From Emmonsiellopsis sp. PD_33 (Eukaryota; Ascomycota; Eurotiomycetes; Onygenales; Ajellomycetaceae): DNA of 38,239 bases. The notes below the pieces were generated by a model. That model was not told the DNA's origin and made no database searches. It saw only the letters and a list, made by a program, of their open reading frames with translations. The position numbers and the translations under genes were made by a program. This document shows positions 1 to 8,415 of the stretch, in pieces (within the stretch, counting starts at the first letter, position 1; the number at the start of each line of letters is the position of its first letter). The DNA is taken from assembly GCA_032988165.1 (NCBI GenBank), contig JANTQF010000337.1:1-38239 (forward strand), read 5' to 3'.

Positions 1-169
1 CCCCCCCCTATTAATCCCTTTATTCCTTTGCCTTTTGAGAACCCGTGGTGTGGGGATTTAATAACTCCCTTTTTATTTCCCTTTTTTGTATTGGGTGGTG
101 TGTTGCCGTTGGGTTTTCTACCCCTTTGTAGGGTGGGGGCCCGGAAAAAAGGCCCGGTTCGGTTTTTTT

Positions 170-200
<31 letters not shown>

Positions 201-358
201 CCCCCCCCCCCCCCCCCCCCCAAAACTCCTCAAAATCATATGCAACATTTGTTTATATAATCCTTCTTCATCACACGGTGGAACCAAAACCAACCGAACC
301 AGCATGCTCAAAACAAGCCCCATCCCATCCCATCCCATCCCATCCCAAATGAAACCCA
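1..358. other. Low-quality contig end plus 3' flank of the CHORD gene
   Basis: Positions 1-180 consist largely of stretched short homopolymers and give no convincing coding frame. They run into an A-run and then a C-run (about 178-220). This looks like unreliable contig-end sequence rather than biology; that is inference. From about 221 the sequence becomes normal and is the likely 3' UTR/downstream flank of the CHORD gene on the minus strand. It includes five tandem CATCC pentamers at 321-346. Confidence 0.6.
321..346. repeat. CATCC pentanucleotide microsatellite, five units
   Basis: Five perfect tandem CATCC units plus one extra C, starting 13 bases beyond the stop codon of the minus-strand CHORD gene, so within its 3' UTR. 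It is likely to vary in length between strains. Confidence 0.8.
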
Positions 359-1593
359 TCACGCCTTCTTCGCCCGTCCAACCTGAATAATCTCCCCCGT
401 CTGCTTATCCTCCTTGCGCAGGACGGGCCAGCTCGCCCCGTCCGCCTTGACTAGGTTCAGATCCATCTTCGTGCCCATGATTTTGAACGTGGATTTCTCA
501 ACGTCGATGGGCGCGTAGAGGTGGAAGACTTGCTTGAATCGTTTGTTGTCTGAAGTGGGCAGGTCCAGGTCGATGGTGGTGGGGGAGGAGAAGTCGACTT
601 TGGCGTTGTCTTTGTCTATCTTTTTCAGGTAGAGAGAGGCCATGACTGATGTGGCGGTTTGGTAGAAGTCGGTTCTAAGGAGAGGGAGATTTGTTTGGGT
701 TAGTTAGATAGTAGCGTGTTGGGGGGGGCCATTTTGTCTTAAGATAGTGAGGCCGCCATATTCGATTCAAAGTCCAAACTGTGCATCGTAGTAAAAGATT
801 AAAAAGCAGGGTATATAAAACTCACCTAATAGCATCAACCTTCTCCTCCCCCGCCTTCTTCCCCCGCCCAATAAACAAATGCCTCTTCTTCTCCTTGCAC
901 CCCGCAATCTTCATAAACTCATCAAACTCCAACACCCGCCGCTTGCAGCAGCTCCACCCTTTGCTCCCCTCATGGAAAATCGGCTGCCCGGGATGGTGCA
1001 CACACGTCTCATCGTCCCGCGATGCGGAGGGCGAGAACTTCGCATTGCACCCCCGCCGACGACATGTAGCGCCCGCCTCGATGGAGAGGGAGGGGTCGTC
1101 GGATTCCGATTCTGGGGGCGGGGAGCTCTTGGGAGTAGGGGTGTGTGCGCCGGAGGCAGAGAGGGTGGATGGGATGTTGCCGGCGAGGGCGGCGGAGATG
1201 GGGGTCGGTTTGGGGGCGGTGCTTTCAGCGCTGAGCTCTGGCGGCGCGGGTTGCGCTGGGGCTGGCGTGTCGTCTACGGTGGAGTGTTTGCCCGTGGTAC
1301 AAGGCGGGATGGCGAGGAATTCGTCGAAGGTGAGGTAGCGGGGTTTGCAGCATTTCCATCCTGTTGGTTTGCGGGCAAGGTGCGGGTTAGTCTAGCTGCT
1401 GGAGATGCTCCCGGGTCTTTGGTGATTGTCTGCTCTGCTCCTCATATCTATCCCCTGGGCTAAGTGATCATTTATGCCAGCACTGACCTTTCTGGCCCTC
1501 GTGGAATTCGGGCGGGCCTGGGTGATAGTGGCATGGCTCGTCGGGGTCTGAGAACTCCTTGCCGCAGCCCTTGTGCACGCACTTGAGCACCAT
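359..1593 (-). CDS. chpA: CHORD/CS-domain co-chaperone (CHORDC1/RAR1 family)
   Basis: Three exons, 1593-1488, 1360-826 and 674-359, give 318 residues. Two CHORD zinc modules are visible. The first begins CVHKGCGKEF and spans the first splice (HEGQKGWKCC). The second begins CRRRGCNAKF and ends in HEGSKGWSCC and a C-x-KKRH tail. A proline/serine linker lies between them. Exon 3 encodes a C-terminal CS (p23-like) domain ending GRAKKA. In the family, CHORD and CS domains bind Hsp90 and Sgt1 and act as co-chaperones in the cytosol; the Aspergillus nidulans member chpA has been linked to maintenance of the diploid state. Length and domain order match the family. The symbol is assigned by family resemblance. 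Introns are 127 and 151 nt. The gene is divergent from the glutaredoxin-like gene at 1947. Confidence 0.9.
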
Positions 1594-1946
1594 CGTTGCG
1601 CAGTCTGCGAGAGCTTCCACTCGTCGGTATTGTAGAAGTCGACAATTGAGCGATGCGGGCTTGTTTTGCAGCCAGAGGTGGTTGGCATCTGTCTGTCTGT
1701 CTTCCCCGCCCAGGAAATATTTACATCATCCCGCCGGAGCTTTTTAGCGCCAGCCGTCGAAGCTTCTGGATGGAACAACAACATCGCCGAGCTGGAAAGC
1801 TGAAACCCAACACAACACGTCCCAATCGCCTCCAACCACCGCGAGTTCTTCTTCCGAGAGACGCCAGAAATTCCGACTTGTGTATGTTTCCTGCATAAAT
1901 CTCGCGCAGCTGCCGTGCACTGCTTATTGACCACCGCAACAGCACC
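1594..1946. promoter_or_regulatory. Shared divergent promoter, CHORD gene / glutaredoxin-like gene
   Basis: The 353 bp between the two start codons must hold both core promoters. I see no clear TATA box in either direction and no open frame of interest. Confidence 0.5.
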
Positions 1947-2267
1947 ATGCATCCCACAGCCCGCCTGCTCCAATCCGCCCGTCTGACCCTGTTCACACGC
2001 GTCAATTGCTCGCTGTGCGAAACGGCAAAGCACACTCTGTCGAATCTGCGCGCGAAGAAGCCATTTGCCTATTCCGAAATCGACGTGATGATCCCACAGA
2101 ACAAGGTCTGGAAGGATGTCTACGAGTTCGACGTGCCTGTGCTGCACATTCAAAAAGTTACACCCGCCAACAGCAATGGGACGGATACACTGTCTGACCC
2201 AAAGAAGCTGTTCCACCGCTTTACGGAACAGGAAGTTGAGAAGGCCATAGAAGAGGCTATGGAGTAG
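1947..2267 (+). CDS. Glutaredoxin-like (DUF836) thioredoxin-fold protein
   Basis: A single-exon gene of 106 residues. A CSLC dithiol motif sits at residues 21-24 after a short beta strand (LTLFTRV), and a cis-proline segment (FDVPVLHI) is at the expected place, followed by a C-terminal helix (EQEVEKAIEEAME). This is the layout of the glutaredoxin-like DUF836 family (yeast YDR286C type), small proteins presumed to act in thiol redox chemistry. No intron is needed: the ATG is followed by an uninterrupted frame to TAG. The extreme N-terminus (HPTARLLQSAR) is basic and could be a short mitochondrial presequence, but that is weak. Substrate unknown. Confidence 0.85.
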   Translation: MHPTARLLQSARLTLFTRVNCSLCETAKHTLSNLRAKKPFAYSEIDVMIPQNKVWKDVYEFDVPVLHIQKVTPANSNGTDTLSDPKKLFHRFTEQEVEKAIEEAME

Positions 2268-2373
2268 ACGTGCTTTACTGGGTTTATATGGTGTTTATAT
2301 TGGTTGTGTTGTTGTGGAACTACAACTGTTGTATCTCCTCTAACCAGAAGGAGAGAAACCATTCAACTGCCAC

Positions 2374-3474
2374 CTACTCGCCCCGAGCAGCCTTCAATGA
2401 ATTCGTGAGGTGGGTGGGGAGGGCGACAACGTCAGCACATACCGAAATCTACACAACCAGCTCGTTAGCACGTTATGTTATCCACAGTATGACCGACACT
2501 TGGGAGTGCATAATAGAATGGTCGTACCATGTGGAATCCCTGTTCAGCATATTTCTTGGCCGATTCGCCAGATGTGCAATAAATACCAGCCTTCTTCCCG
2601 TTGTCCACGGCCGCCTTGCGAATTCTTTCAATTGCGGCGACCAAGTCGGGATGGAAATCACCAGTCACTGGCCGGCCGAGATTGTTCCCCAGGTCCCACG
2701 GGCCGATCAATAGCACGTCCACACCGGGCACTTTGGCAATTTCTTCGACCTACAGGTTTTCGTACTCACAGTCAGTCAAATTGCTTGATGTTTCCGTTTG
2801 GACGGGGGGAGGGAGGGGAACCGTACATTCTCAAACGCCTCCTTGGTCTCTATCTGAACAATCGTAACCAACGCGTCGTTCGACTGGAACAGGTAATCCG
2901 TCTGAGGAACGTTTCCAAACGTAGCCATGGCGAACGGGCTACCGAAGCCTCGTTTACCCAGCGGCGGGAACTTGGCGGATTCGACTAGCCTTCTAGCATC
3001 GTCGGGGGTGTAGAGTAGAGGGACGACAATTCCGTGCGCGCCGGCGTCCAGTGCACCTATCCTCAGTCAATATCATCCCATCCTTCGTTGCAGTCTGGAT
3101 AGATTCGGGAAACGTACGCTTCACCATCCACGACTCATTGGCGGCAATCCGAACGACTGGACTGGTCCCCGTAGCTGCAATCGCCGCGACTGCTTCGTGC
3201 ATCTGGGCATCTATAATCCCATCGCATAGATATCAGAGACAAGTCTTCGATTATTCCACGATATGATAATAAATATATATATTATTCTCTAATTTTCCCG
3301 AAATGTGATATATTTACCTGCGATATTCCCGTGCTCGGTATCAACGCAAACCCAGTCATACCCGCTCCTGGCCATGATGCGGGCATGGTTGGCACCGGGC
3401 AGCATCTGCCATAGACCAAACGACACGCCGTTGCCTGTTTTCAGGGCGGTTTGGAGACGGTTTGCGGCCTGCAT
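2374..3474 (-). CDS. HpcH/HpaI-family class II aldolase
   Basis: Five exons, 3474-3318, 3210-3118, 3056-2827, 2749-2528 and 2448-2374, give 258 residues, the usual length of the family. Family active-site positions are recognisable: the base histidine in VDTEHGN (H48), the arginine in PVVRI (R73), metal-binding glutamate in VQIETKE (E153, with Q151), and aspartate in GPWDLGN (D179). Family members cleave or form 2-keto-3-deoxy/hydroxy acids by metal-dependent retro-aldol chemistry; the fungal substrate cannot be told from sequence. I start at the ATG of MQAANRLQ, because the longer in-frame extension begins with TTG. The last intron (2449-2527) has a textbook GTGCTAACG branch site, and the last exon restores the family's ISVxxDVxAL ending. 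The gene is tail-to-tail with the glutaredoxin-like gene. Confidence 0.9.
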
Positions 3475-4194
3475 TGTTTTGGTTTTGATTTCGTGCGCGG
3501 GGCTGTATTTAGTCCGAACTTGGATGGTCAAGCTGTGTCCTTACGAGGAGTAAATAGGGATATGGGCAGGTAGTTAGAGAGGAAATGATGAGGGGGAATA
3601 ACTAATAGTAGTCAGATAAAAACATGAAAACAAATGCCATGCCCATTCCCCCCCCCCCATGCCTGTTTGTTATTCAGCGCTGAACCGTCCCCCGCCCCTC
3701 ACTTCGGTTTGCTCGCTGGGTGTTTACCCGAAAGTCTCGGGCTTGGGTGCGGGGAGGCGCTGGGTGGATTAGGTAACTAAGCATAATCTCATTTATTTGT
3801 TGGAAATGATAGTCCCTTTTTGCCTTGTAGCTATTCTGGTTGCCGTTATGCTATCATTCTTCATTACTTTGTCCTCGAATTCTTCAAACTGCTAACTTAC
3901 CTACTATGCACCAGGCGGCCCGAGGAGGGTTGATGTCACATGTTAGCAGAAATATATATCTGACCAGCACTATTTTAATAAATAGTTAACAAAAGCCCCC
4001 TTTCAATACTCCATCTGCTGAAGCTGCACGATATCAACAGGACGACCGGTCCTAGTATACCATAAGAAAGAGCAAGAAGAAAAGGAGAAGTTGGCCGGAT
4101 ACGCACCGAGGACCCAGGTAAAGGCCCAAACCTTCGCGCCTCAGCGCCCCCCCCGCGCCCCCCCCCCCAACCCCCCCCCCCCCCCCCGGACCCA
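3475..4194. other. Intergenic region ending in a poly-C tract
   Basis: Promoter side of the aldolase gene (from 3475 upward), then AT-richer sequence with no supported gene. From 4147 to 4187 the plus strand is almost pure C with a few G and A. This tract immediately precedes the Sec2-like coding fragment and is probably a low-quality or collapsed patch; that is inference. Confidence 0.5.
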
Positions 4195-4467
4195 GCCCCA
4201 CCCCTCCGCGCCGCCCTCTCCCACGAACAATCCCTCCGCCTCGCCGCCGAATCCCGCCTCACCCAAGCAACCTCCGAACTCGAAGAACTAACCGCCCAAC
4301 TCTTCAGCCAGGCGAACGAGATGGTAGCTGCGGAGCGGAAAGCGCGGGCGAAGTTGGAGGAGAGGGTGGAGGTGCTGGAGACGAGGGATGGGGAGAAGAG
4401 GAGGAGGTTGGAGAGGCTGGAGAGTGCGGTGGAGAGGGTGGGGAGGGTTAGGGGGTTGGTTGGGTAG
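4195..4467 (+). CDS. 3' end of a Sec2-type GEF-domain (coiled-coil) protein, 5' part missing
   Basis: The plus frame from about 4195 to the TAG at 4465-4467 encodes about 90 residues of charged heptad sequence. It includes LEELTAQLFSQANEMV followed by ERKARAKLEERVEVLE. This resembles the Sec2 N-terminal domain, the coiled coil that exchanges nucleotide on Sec4/Rab8 GTPases in exocytosis. The frame stays open upstream to 4066 but is proline-rich there, runs through the poly-C tract, and shows no convincing start or splice acceptor. Either the tract hides an assembly gap or indel, or this is a gene remnant. Family call moderate; completeness very doubtful. Confidence 0.5.
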   Translation, partial: APPLRAALSHEQSLRLAAESRLTQATSELEELTAQLFSQANEMVAAERKARAKLEERVEVLETRDGEKRRRLERLESAVERVGRVRGLVG

Positions 4468-5355
4468 GGGTTTTTTTTTTTTTTTTTTTGGTGTTGTTTT
4501 TGTTTGGTGTTAGGATAGGGGGAGTATTTATGGTGTTGGTGGATATTATGTACCCCCTTGTAGATATTTCTTTTTTCTTTTTTTCTTTTTGGGGAGTTTG
4601 ATACTGGTTGATATGTACTGTATGAGTATGGATATGAATGAGAATGAGAATGAAGTAATGGACAATACTAGGGTAGAAATTATGGTATGATGCCTTTCTT
4701 CCTTCCTTCTTCGGCGAAATAATAGGCACGTACCTAGGTAGCGTCTACGTTAAGTTCACCAAAACTAGACAAAAGGAAAAGGAAAAGTAAATTAAAGAGA
4801 AAAGCTGCATATAGCTAGTCTGGGCTGTGCCGCGGGGCTGCGGAAGTCTATCTAATCTGTGTCTATCTCGTTCTATGTAACTACAAAAACAATGCTGGGA
4901 TGATAGGGTGAGATGAAAGGATGTAATGGGAATACTGAGAATGTATGTAGGTAGGGGAGGTTGAGGATGAATTGACATCAAGGTGAGAATAGGAATGTCT
5001 GTGCTGGATATGTATGCTATGAATATAAATGTGGAAAGATGAGATAGTACAGATATACATACCGACAAGGGGAATTAACAAGGGAAATAGATGAGAAGGG
5101 GGTATGCTGGGACACCAAAGTGTATGGAATATGCATAGGAAAATGAGTCAAGCAAGGGAGAAGGGCAAGAAAGAATAGGACACAAGTAAACAAGATGGGT
5201 ATCAATTAGCCAAGGGAAATGAGACAGCATAAATGTAGTGAAAGCAGAATAGTTGAGGAGAAAATAACATGTTGTACAGTGCAGTCCACAACAAGGTGAA
5301 GAAAAAAAGACTAGACAGGGAGAATCGCAAAAACCAAACCTTCCTCCTCAAGAAC
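4468..5355. other. Intergenic, convergent 3' flanks
   Basis: It lies between two convergent 3' ends. It begins with a T-run (about 4471-4489) and AT/GT-rich sequence typical of fungal 3' UTRs. I see no supported gene; open frames here are low-complexity. Confidence 0.5.
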
Positions 5356-6609
5356 CTACCCCTCAGTCTCATTCCCCCTCCTCCAAGCCGCAAATCCATC
5401 CCTTGCCATCTCCCCATTTGCCGCCAAAACCCACGCAAGCAGCCCGCCTAGTAACCCTGCGGCACCCACTAGAATCGACCGCAAACGCATCCCACCAACC
5501 CGCAACTCCGCCGAATCCCCCTGTCGCCGTAGAAGCCCAGACGCAAAAGGCAACTTCGCTTTGATGGATGGTAGTATCCCACTCGCGCTCCCACTCCTGC
5601 TTCCACTCCTAACTCTGTCACCACTACCGCTCCCAGATCCCGCCCTCGCAACCTCGACATCAATCTCCGCCACAATCCGACTACATTGCCGAAAGATATT
5701 GACAGCCTCCGCAATAATCTGCGCCCGCTCCGTAACCGTCAGCAGGTTAGACGCTGAATGAAGTCGCTGTTTAAACTCCTGCTTTATCCCCTCATCGTCG
5801 TAGAGGTCGTTGTCGTCGCGGTGGAAGAACCAAAAGGAGAGGCCGTTGGGAATCCCGGTTGTCTTCGCACTTTCGTCTCGAGCTGTGCTAGCTGGGGTGG
5901 GGGTGGTGGGGCCGGAGTTCCAGAAATCGTGGCCCGCTGCGGCGAGTTTGGTGCGGATGCGGCGTCCGCCGTTTAGTAGGGCAAGGTACATTATCCAGGC
6001 GTATACCATTATGAGGTGCGGGTGGTCGTCGGTTGCTGCTTTGATGTACGCGGCGAAGGCGGTTGCGGCGTTTTCGTGGGCGGTGTTGTTGCCATCGGAT
6101 TCATAAGATCCATCGGGAAGGATCTTGTCTGCTTCGTCTTTCTCAGGTGACCATCCCAGTGCAATCAAATCTGCCCTCAATTTATCACTTCGTAGAAGCT
6201 CAGGGATGTATAACTGGCTCAGTATACTTCTGATCCTCCCCTTGTCATCGTTTACGAATGAATCCAAAATCTCATATTCGTCTGGACTACCGGAACCGCT
6301 GACGGTTGGCAACTGCGCTAGTTGTGAAAGCCATGCCGATTCAAATGCGAAGTATATTTCTGCGAAACGCGATATCCCTAGGGTGTAGAGTTCTGGTGTA
6401 TCCGTACGCGGTGGAATGCAGAGCGGGAGGCGTTTGGATACTAGGCTCCCAAAGGTGGTGTGGTGGTCCCTGATATTGTTAGTCTGTGTCTGCTTCGACA
6501 GGTAAGCTATGGCGAGAATGCATCTAGGCCCTCAAGGTGCATCCTAGCCCATAGGAATTGGTGTTGTGTACCTGATAGCAGCGAACACCTCTGTCGAAAG
6601 GTCATCCAT
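5356..6609 (-). CDS. Heme-oxygenase-like protein with C-terminal membrane anchor
   Basis: Two exons, 6609-6572 and 6469-5356, give 383 residues. The first exon is only 38 nt and joins to give AAIRDHHTTFGSLV. The DHH there sits where the proximal heme histidine of heme oxygenases lies, followed by the helix FAEIYFAFESAW. A second helix, MVYAWIMYLALLNGGRR, carries a Gly-Gly equivalent to the distal-helix SGG of heme oxygenase. A Gly/Ser/Arg-rich linker (AGSGSGSGDRVRSGSRSGS) separates the domain from one C-terminal hydrophobic segment (about 343-363) and a 20-residue tail, giving a tail-anchored topology probably at the ER. Heme oxygenases open heme to biliverdin, CO and iron; activity here is inferred, not shown. 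A minus-strand TATA box lies about 165 bp upstream. Confidence 0.8.
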
Positions 6610-6772
6610 CGTTTCCGTACATATAATACAGTGTCAAGTCAAGAACTTGGGTCTAGAAATATCAGTAACAAGCGGAATCTCGATGAGGCAGTAGAGCGTG
6701 TTTGTCCTCGCTGGGGGTTCTTTAAAAATAAAACATGGAGGAATGCAATATGCCTAGATCAGAGGCATCCGC

Positions 6773-6784
6773 CTTTTATATAGC
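6773..6784 (-). promoter_or_regulatory. TATA box of the heme-oxygenase-like gene
   Basis: On the minus strand this reads GCTATATAAAAG, followed by GCGG, 164-175 bp upstream of the start codon at 6609. Position and sequence suit a core promoter, with the transcription start expected in the intervening stretch. Confidence 0.5.
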
Positions 6785-6789
6785 ACACA

Positions 6790-7280
6790 AAGAATAGTCA
6801 TTGCATAAAGCACATGACTGCAGCCATGTGTTTGGGATGTCCCCGCCATGGCCTGATGATATCATCAATAGGTATTTGTTGCTGATGATTTGCTATCACT
6901 CGGCTGTATCCAGGTGGTAGTGTTGATAGCGCTGAGGTTCTCCAATCATGGTAGCCGTCTTTGGGGCTTAGAAGTGCCGTCCGGGGGCCACTGGATGTAC
7001 CGGGTAGAATGCTCCCATATCAATAGGCATCCAAAGAGGAGACAAGGCTCATTGTGACCTGGCGTGCTGGAGAGCTGGCACATGATGAGGATCTCATGCT
7101 TTTCTTTTTCCTTCGACGCAATGGCGTACTTTACATCGAGTAGAAGTTGGGTCTGCATTTAGTATTGTGCTGGCGCCATATTATATGCATTCCGAACAAA
7201 AGACAGCTTGACGGCGTATCTTGTTGGCTGATGTTGGTTCATGGAGGTTGATGCTGCCCGCGACCTGGTCGAGGCTGCTG
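6790..7280. other. Divergent intergenic region between heme-oxygenase-like gene and eL32
   Basis: Upstream sequence of both flanking genes. A 70-codon minus-strand frame near 6946-7158 has no recognisable features. Nothing else is supported. Confidence 0.4.
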
Positions 7281-7327
7281 CACGTGACTTCCCAAAACGG
7301 AATCAGGGCTTCGCGGCCAAACCCTAG
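7281..7327 (+). promoter_or_regulatory. Ribosomal-protein-type promoter elements (CACGTGAC and AAACCCTAG)
   Basis: An E-box CACGTGAC is at 7281-7288 and a telomere-like AAACCCTAG at 7319-7327, about 160-210 bp before the 5'-UTR intron of eL32. In several ascomycetes (notably Candida albicans) ribosomal protein genes are driven by Cbf1 (CACGTGA) together with Tbf1 (telomere-like AACCCTA). Motifs are seen directly; binding is inference. Confidence 0.45.
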
Positions 7328-7487
7328 TGCCCCAGCCTCGCTTAGCGAGTCTTAGCGCCGAAATTCCACTCTGGCAGGCGTGGACGCAAAATCAACGAGC
7401 ACGTCGTCGAAAGCTCGATCCCGAACCCCATCACTCAACGACGACAACTCCCCACGACCAGCTTCGGGACCGCACAATACCGCCAAG

Positions 7488-7574
7488 GTACGTTTGCCCG
7501 ACTCATTGATGCGCCTATGCCGGTTTTCGCGGCCTGCGTGGTGTTAAATGCTAGCTAACAACTCTGCTTTATAG
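7488..7574 (+). other. 5'-UTR intron of eL32
   Basis: A GTACGT donor follows CCAAG, a GCTAAC branch sequence sits near the 3' end, and TTTATAG directly precedes the initiator ATG. The start codon is therefore the first three bases of the second exon. Leader introns are common in highly expressed ribosomal protein genes. Confidence 0.65.
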
Positions 7575-8415
7575 ATGGTCTCCGCAAAGAAGCATGTTCC
7601 GATCGTGAAGAAGCGTACGTTCCCCTAAGTTGTGCTGGGCCCTTGTCAGATTCGAGATATTCGTTGGGTATTTATGGCGGGAGTGGTGAAGGAACGGATG
7701 AATACGGGGAGGGAATTTTGATGGGGTCGAAAAAATTGATGGGAGGGCAGATACATGGATATTGAAGGGATAAAAGGCTGATTTGAGGACAATTGGGAAT
7801 ACAGACAAGAAGCGCTTCAACCGTCACCAGTCGGACATGTTCAAATGTGTCGACGCTTCGTGGCGCAAGCCCAAGGGTATCGACAACCGTGTCCGCAGAC
7901 GGTTCAGTGGTCAGGCTGCTATGCCCAAGGTACGACGAATCCTTATTAAAATGGGCGACGCAACGTTTCCATATCCTCATACCATCGTTTTCACGCCGAT
8001 GTGACGGAACGGGACAGAGATATCGTCCAGGCAGGGACTGGCGGGAACACTGCGACTAACAACTTGCTTTTTGAATGCAATAGATCGGTTATGGTAGCAA
8101 CAAGAAGACCAGACATTTGACCCCCTCCGGCCACAAGGTCTTCCTCGTTCAGAACCCCAAGGATGTCGAGCTCCTCCTGATGCACAACCGGACCTACGCT
8201 GCTGAGTACGTTGAGCCCTAGCACCCACCCCGCAATATCTATAGACGAAACAAAAAACATCCGCTCGCCACACACAAACTAACAAACTCCTTTTTCCCTC
8301 ATTCAGGATCGGCCACGCCGTCTCGTCCGGAAAGAGAATCGACATCATCGCCAAGGCCAAGGCCCTCGGTGTCAAGGTCACCAACCCCAAGGGCAGACTC
8401 ACGACGGAGTCGTAG
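7575..8415 (+). CDS. rpl32: 60S ribosomal protein eL32
   Basis: Four exons, 7575-7614, 7805-7929, 8084-8205 and 8307-8415, give 131 residues, the standard eL32 length. Diagnostic stretches are VSAKKHVPIVKK, WRKPKGIDNRVRRRF, MPKIGYGSNKKTRH and a C-terminal ALGVKVTNPKGR. The protein is a structural component of the large ribosomal subunit. All introns sit between or within conserved blocks, with GTACGT/GTACGA donors. One small oddity: the join of exons 1 and 2 reads KKHKKRF, where fungal homologues I remember have KKHTKRF. The gene has its own leader intron and an RP-type promoter upstream. Confidence 0.96.

Noticed and set aside
879..1463. Long plus-strand frames over the CHORD gene
   Set aside because: Antisense shadows of the minus-strand coding exons, which carry the recognisable zinc modules.
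3289..3531. Longer N-terminus for the aldolase starting at 3531
   Set aside because: That codon is TTG; the first ATG in frame (3474) begins exactly where family members begin.
5356..6312. Taking the 318-codon frame alone as the heme-oxygenase-like gene
   Set aside because: The frame extends upstream without an ATG through the proximal-histidine region, and a 38-nt first exon at 6609-6572 supplies the start and exact phase.
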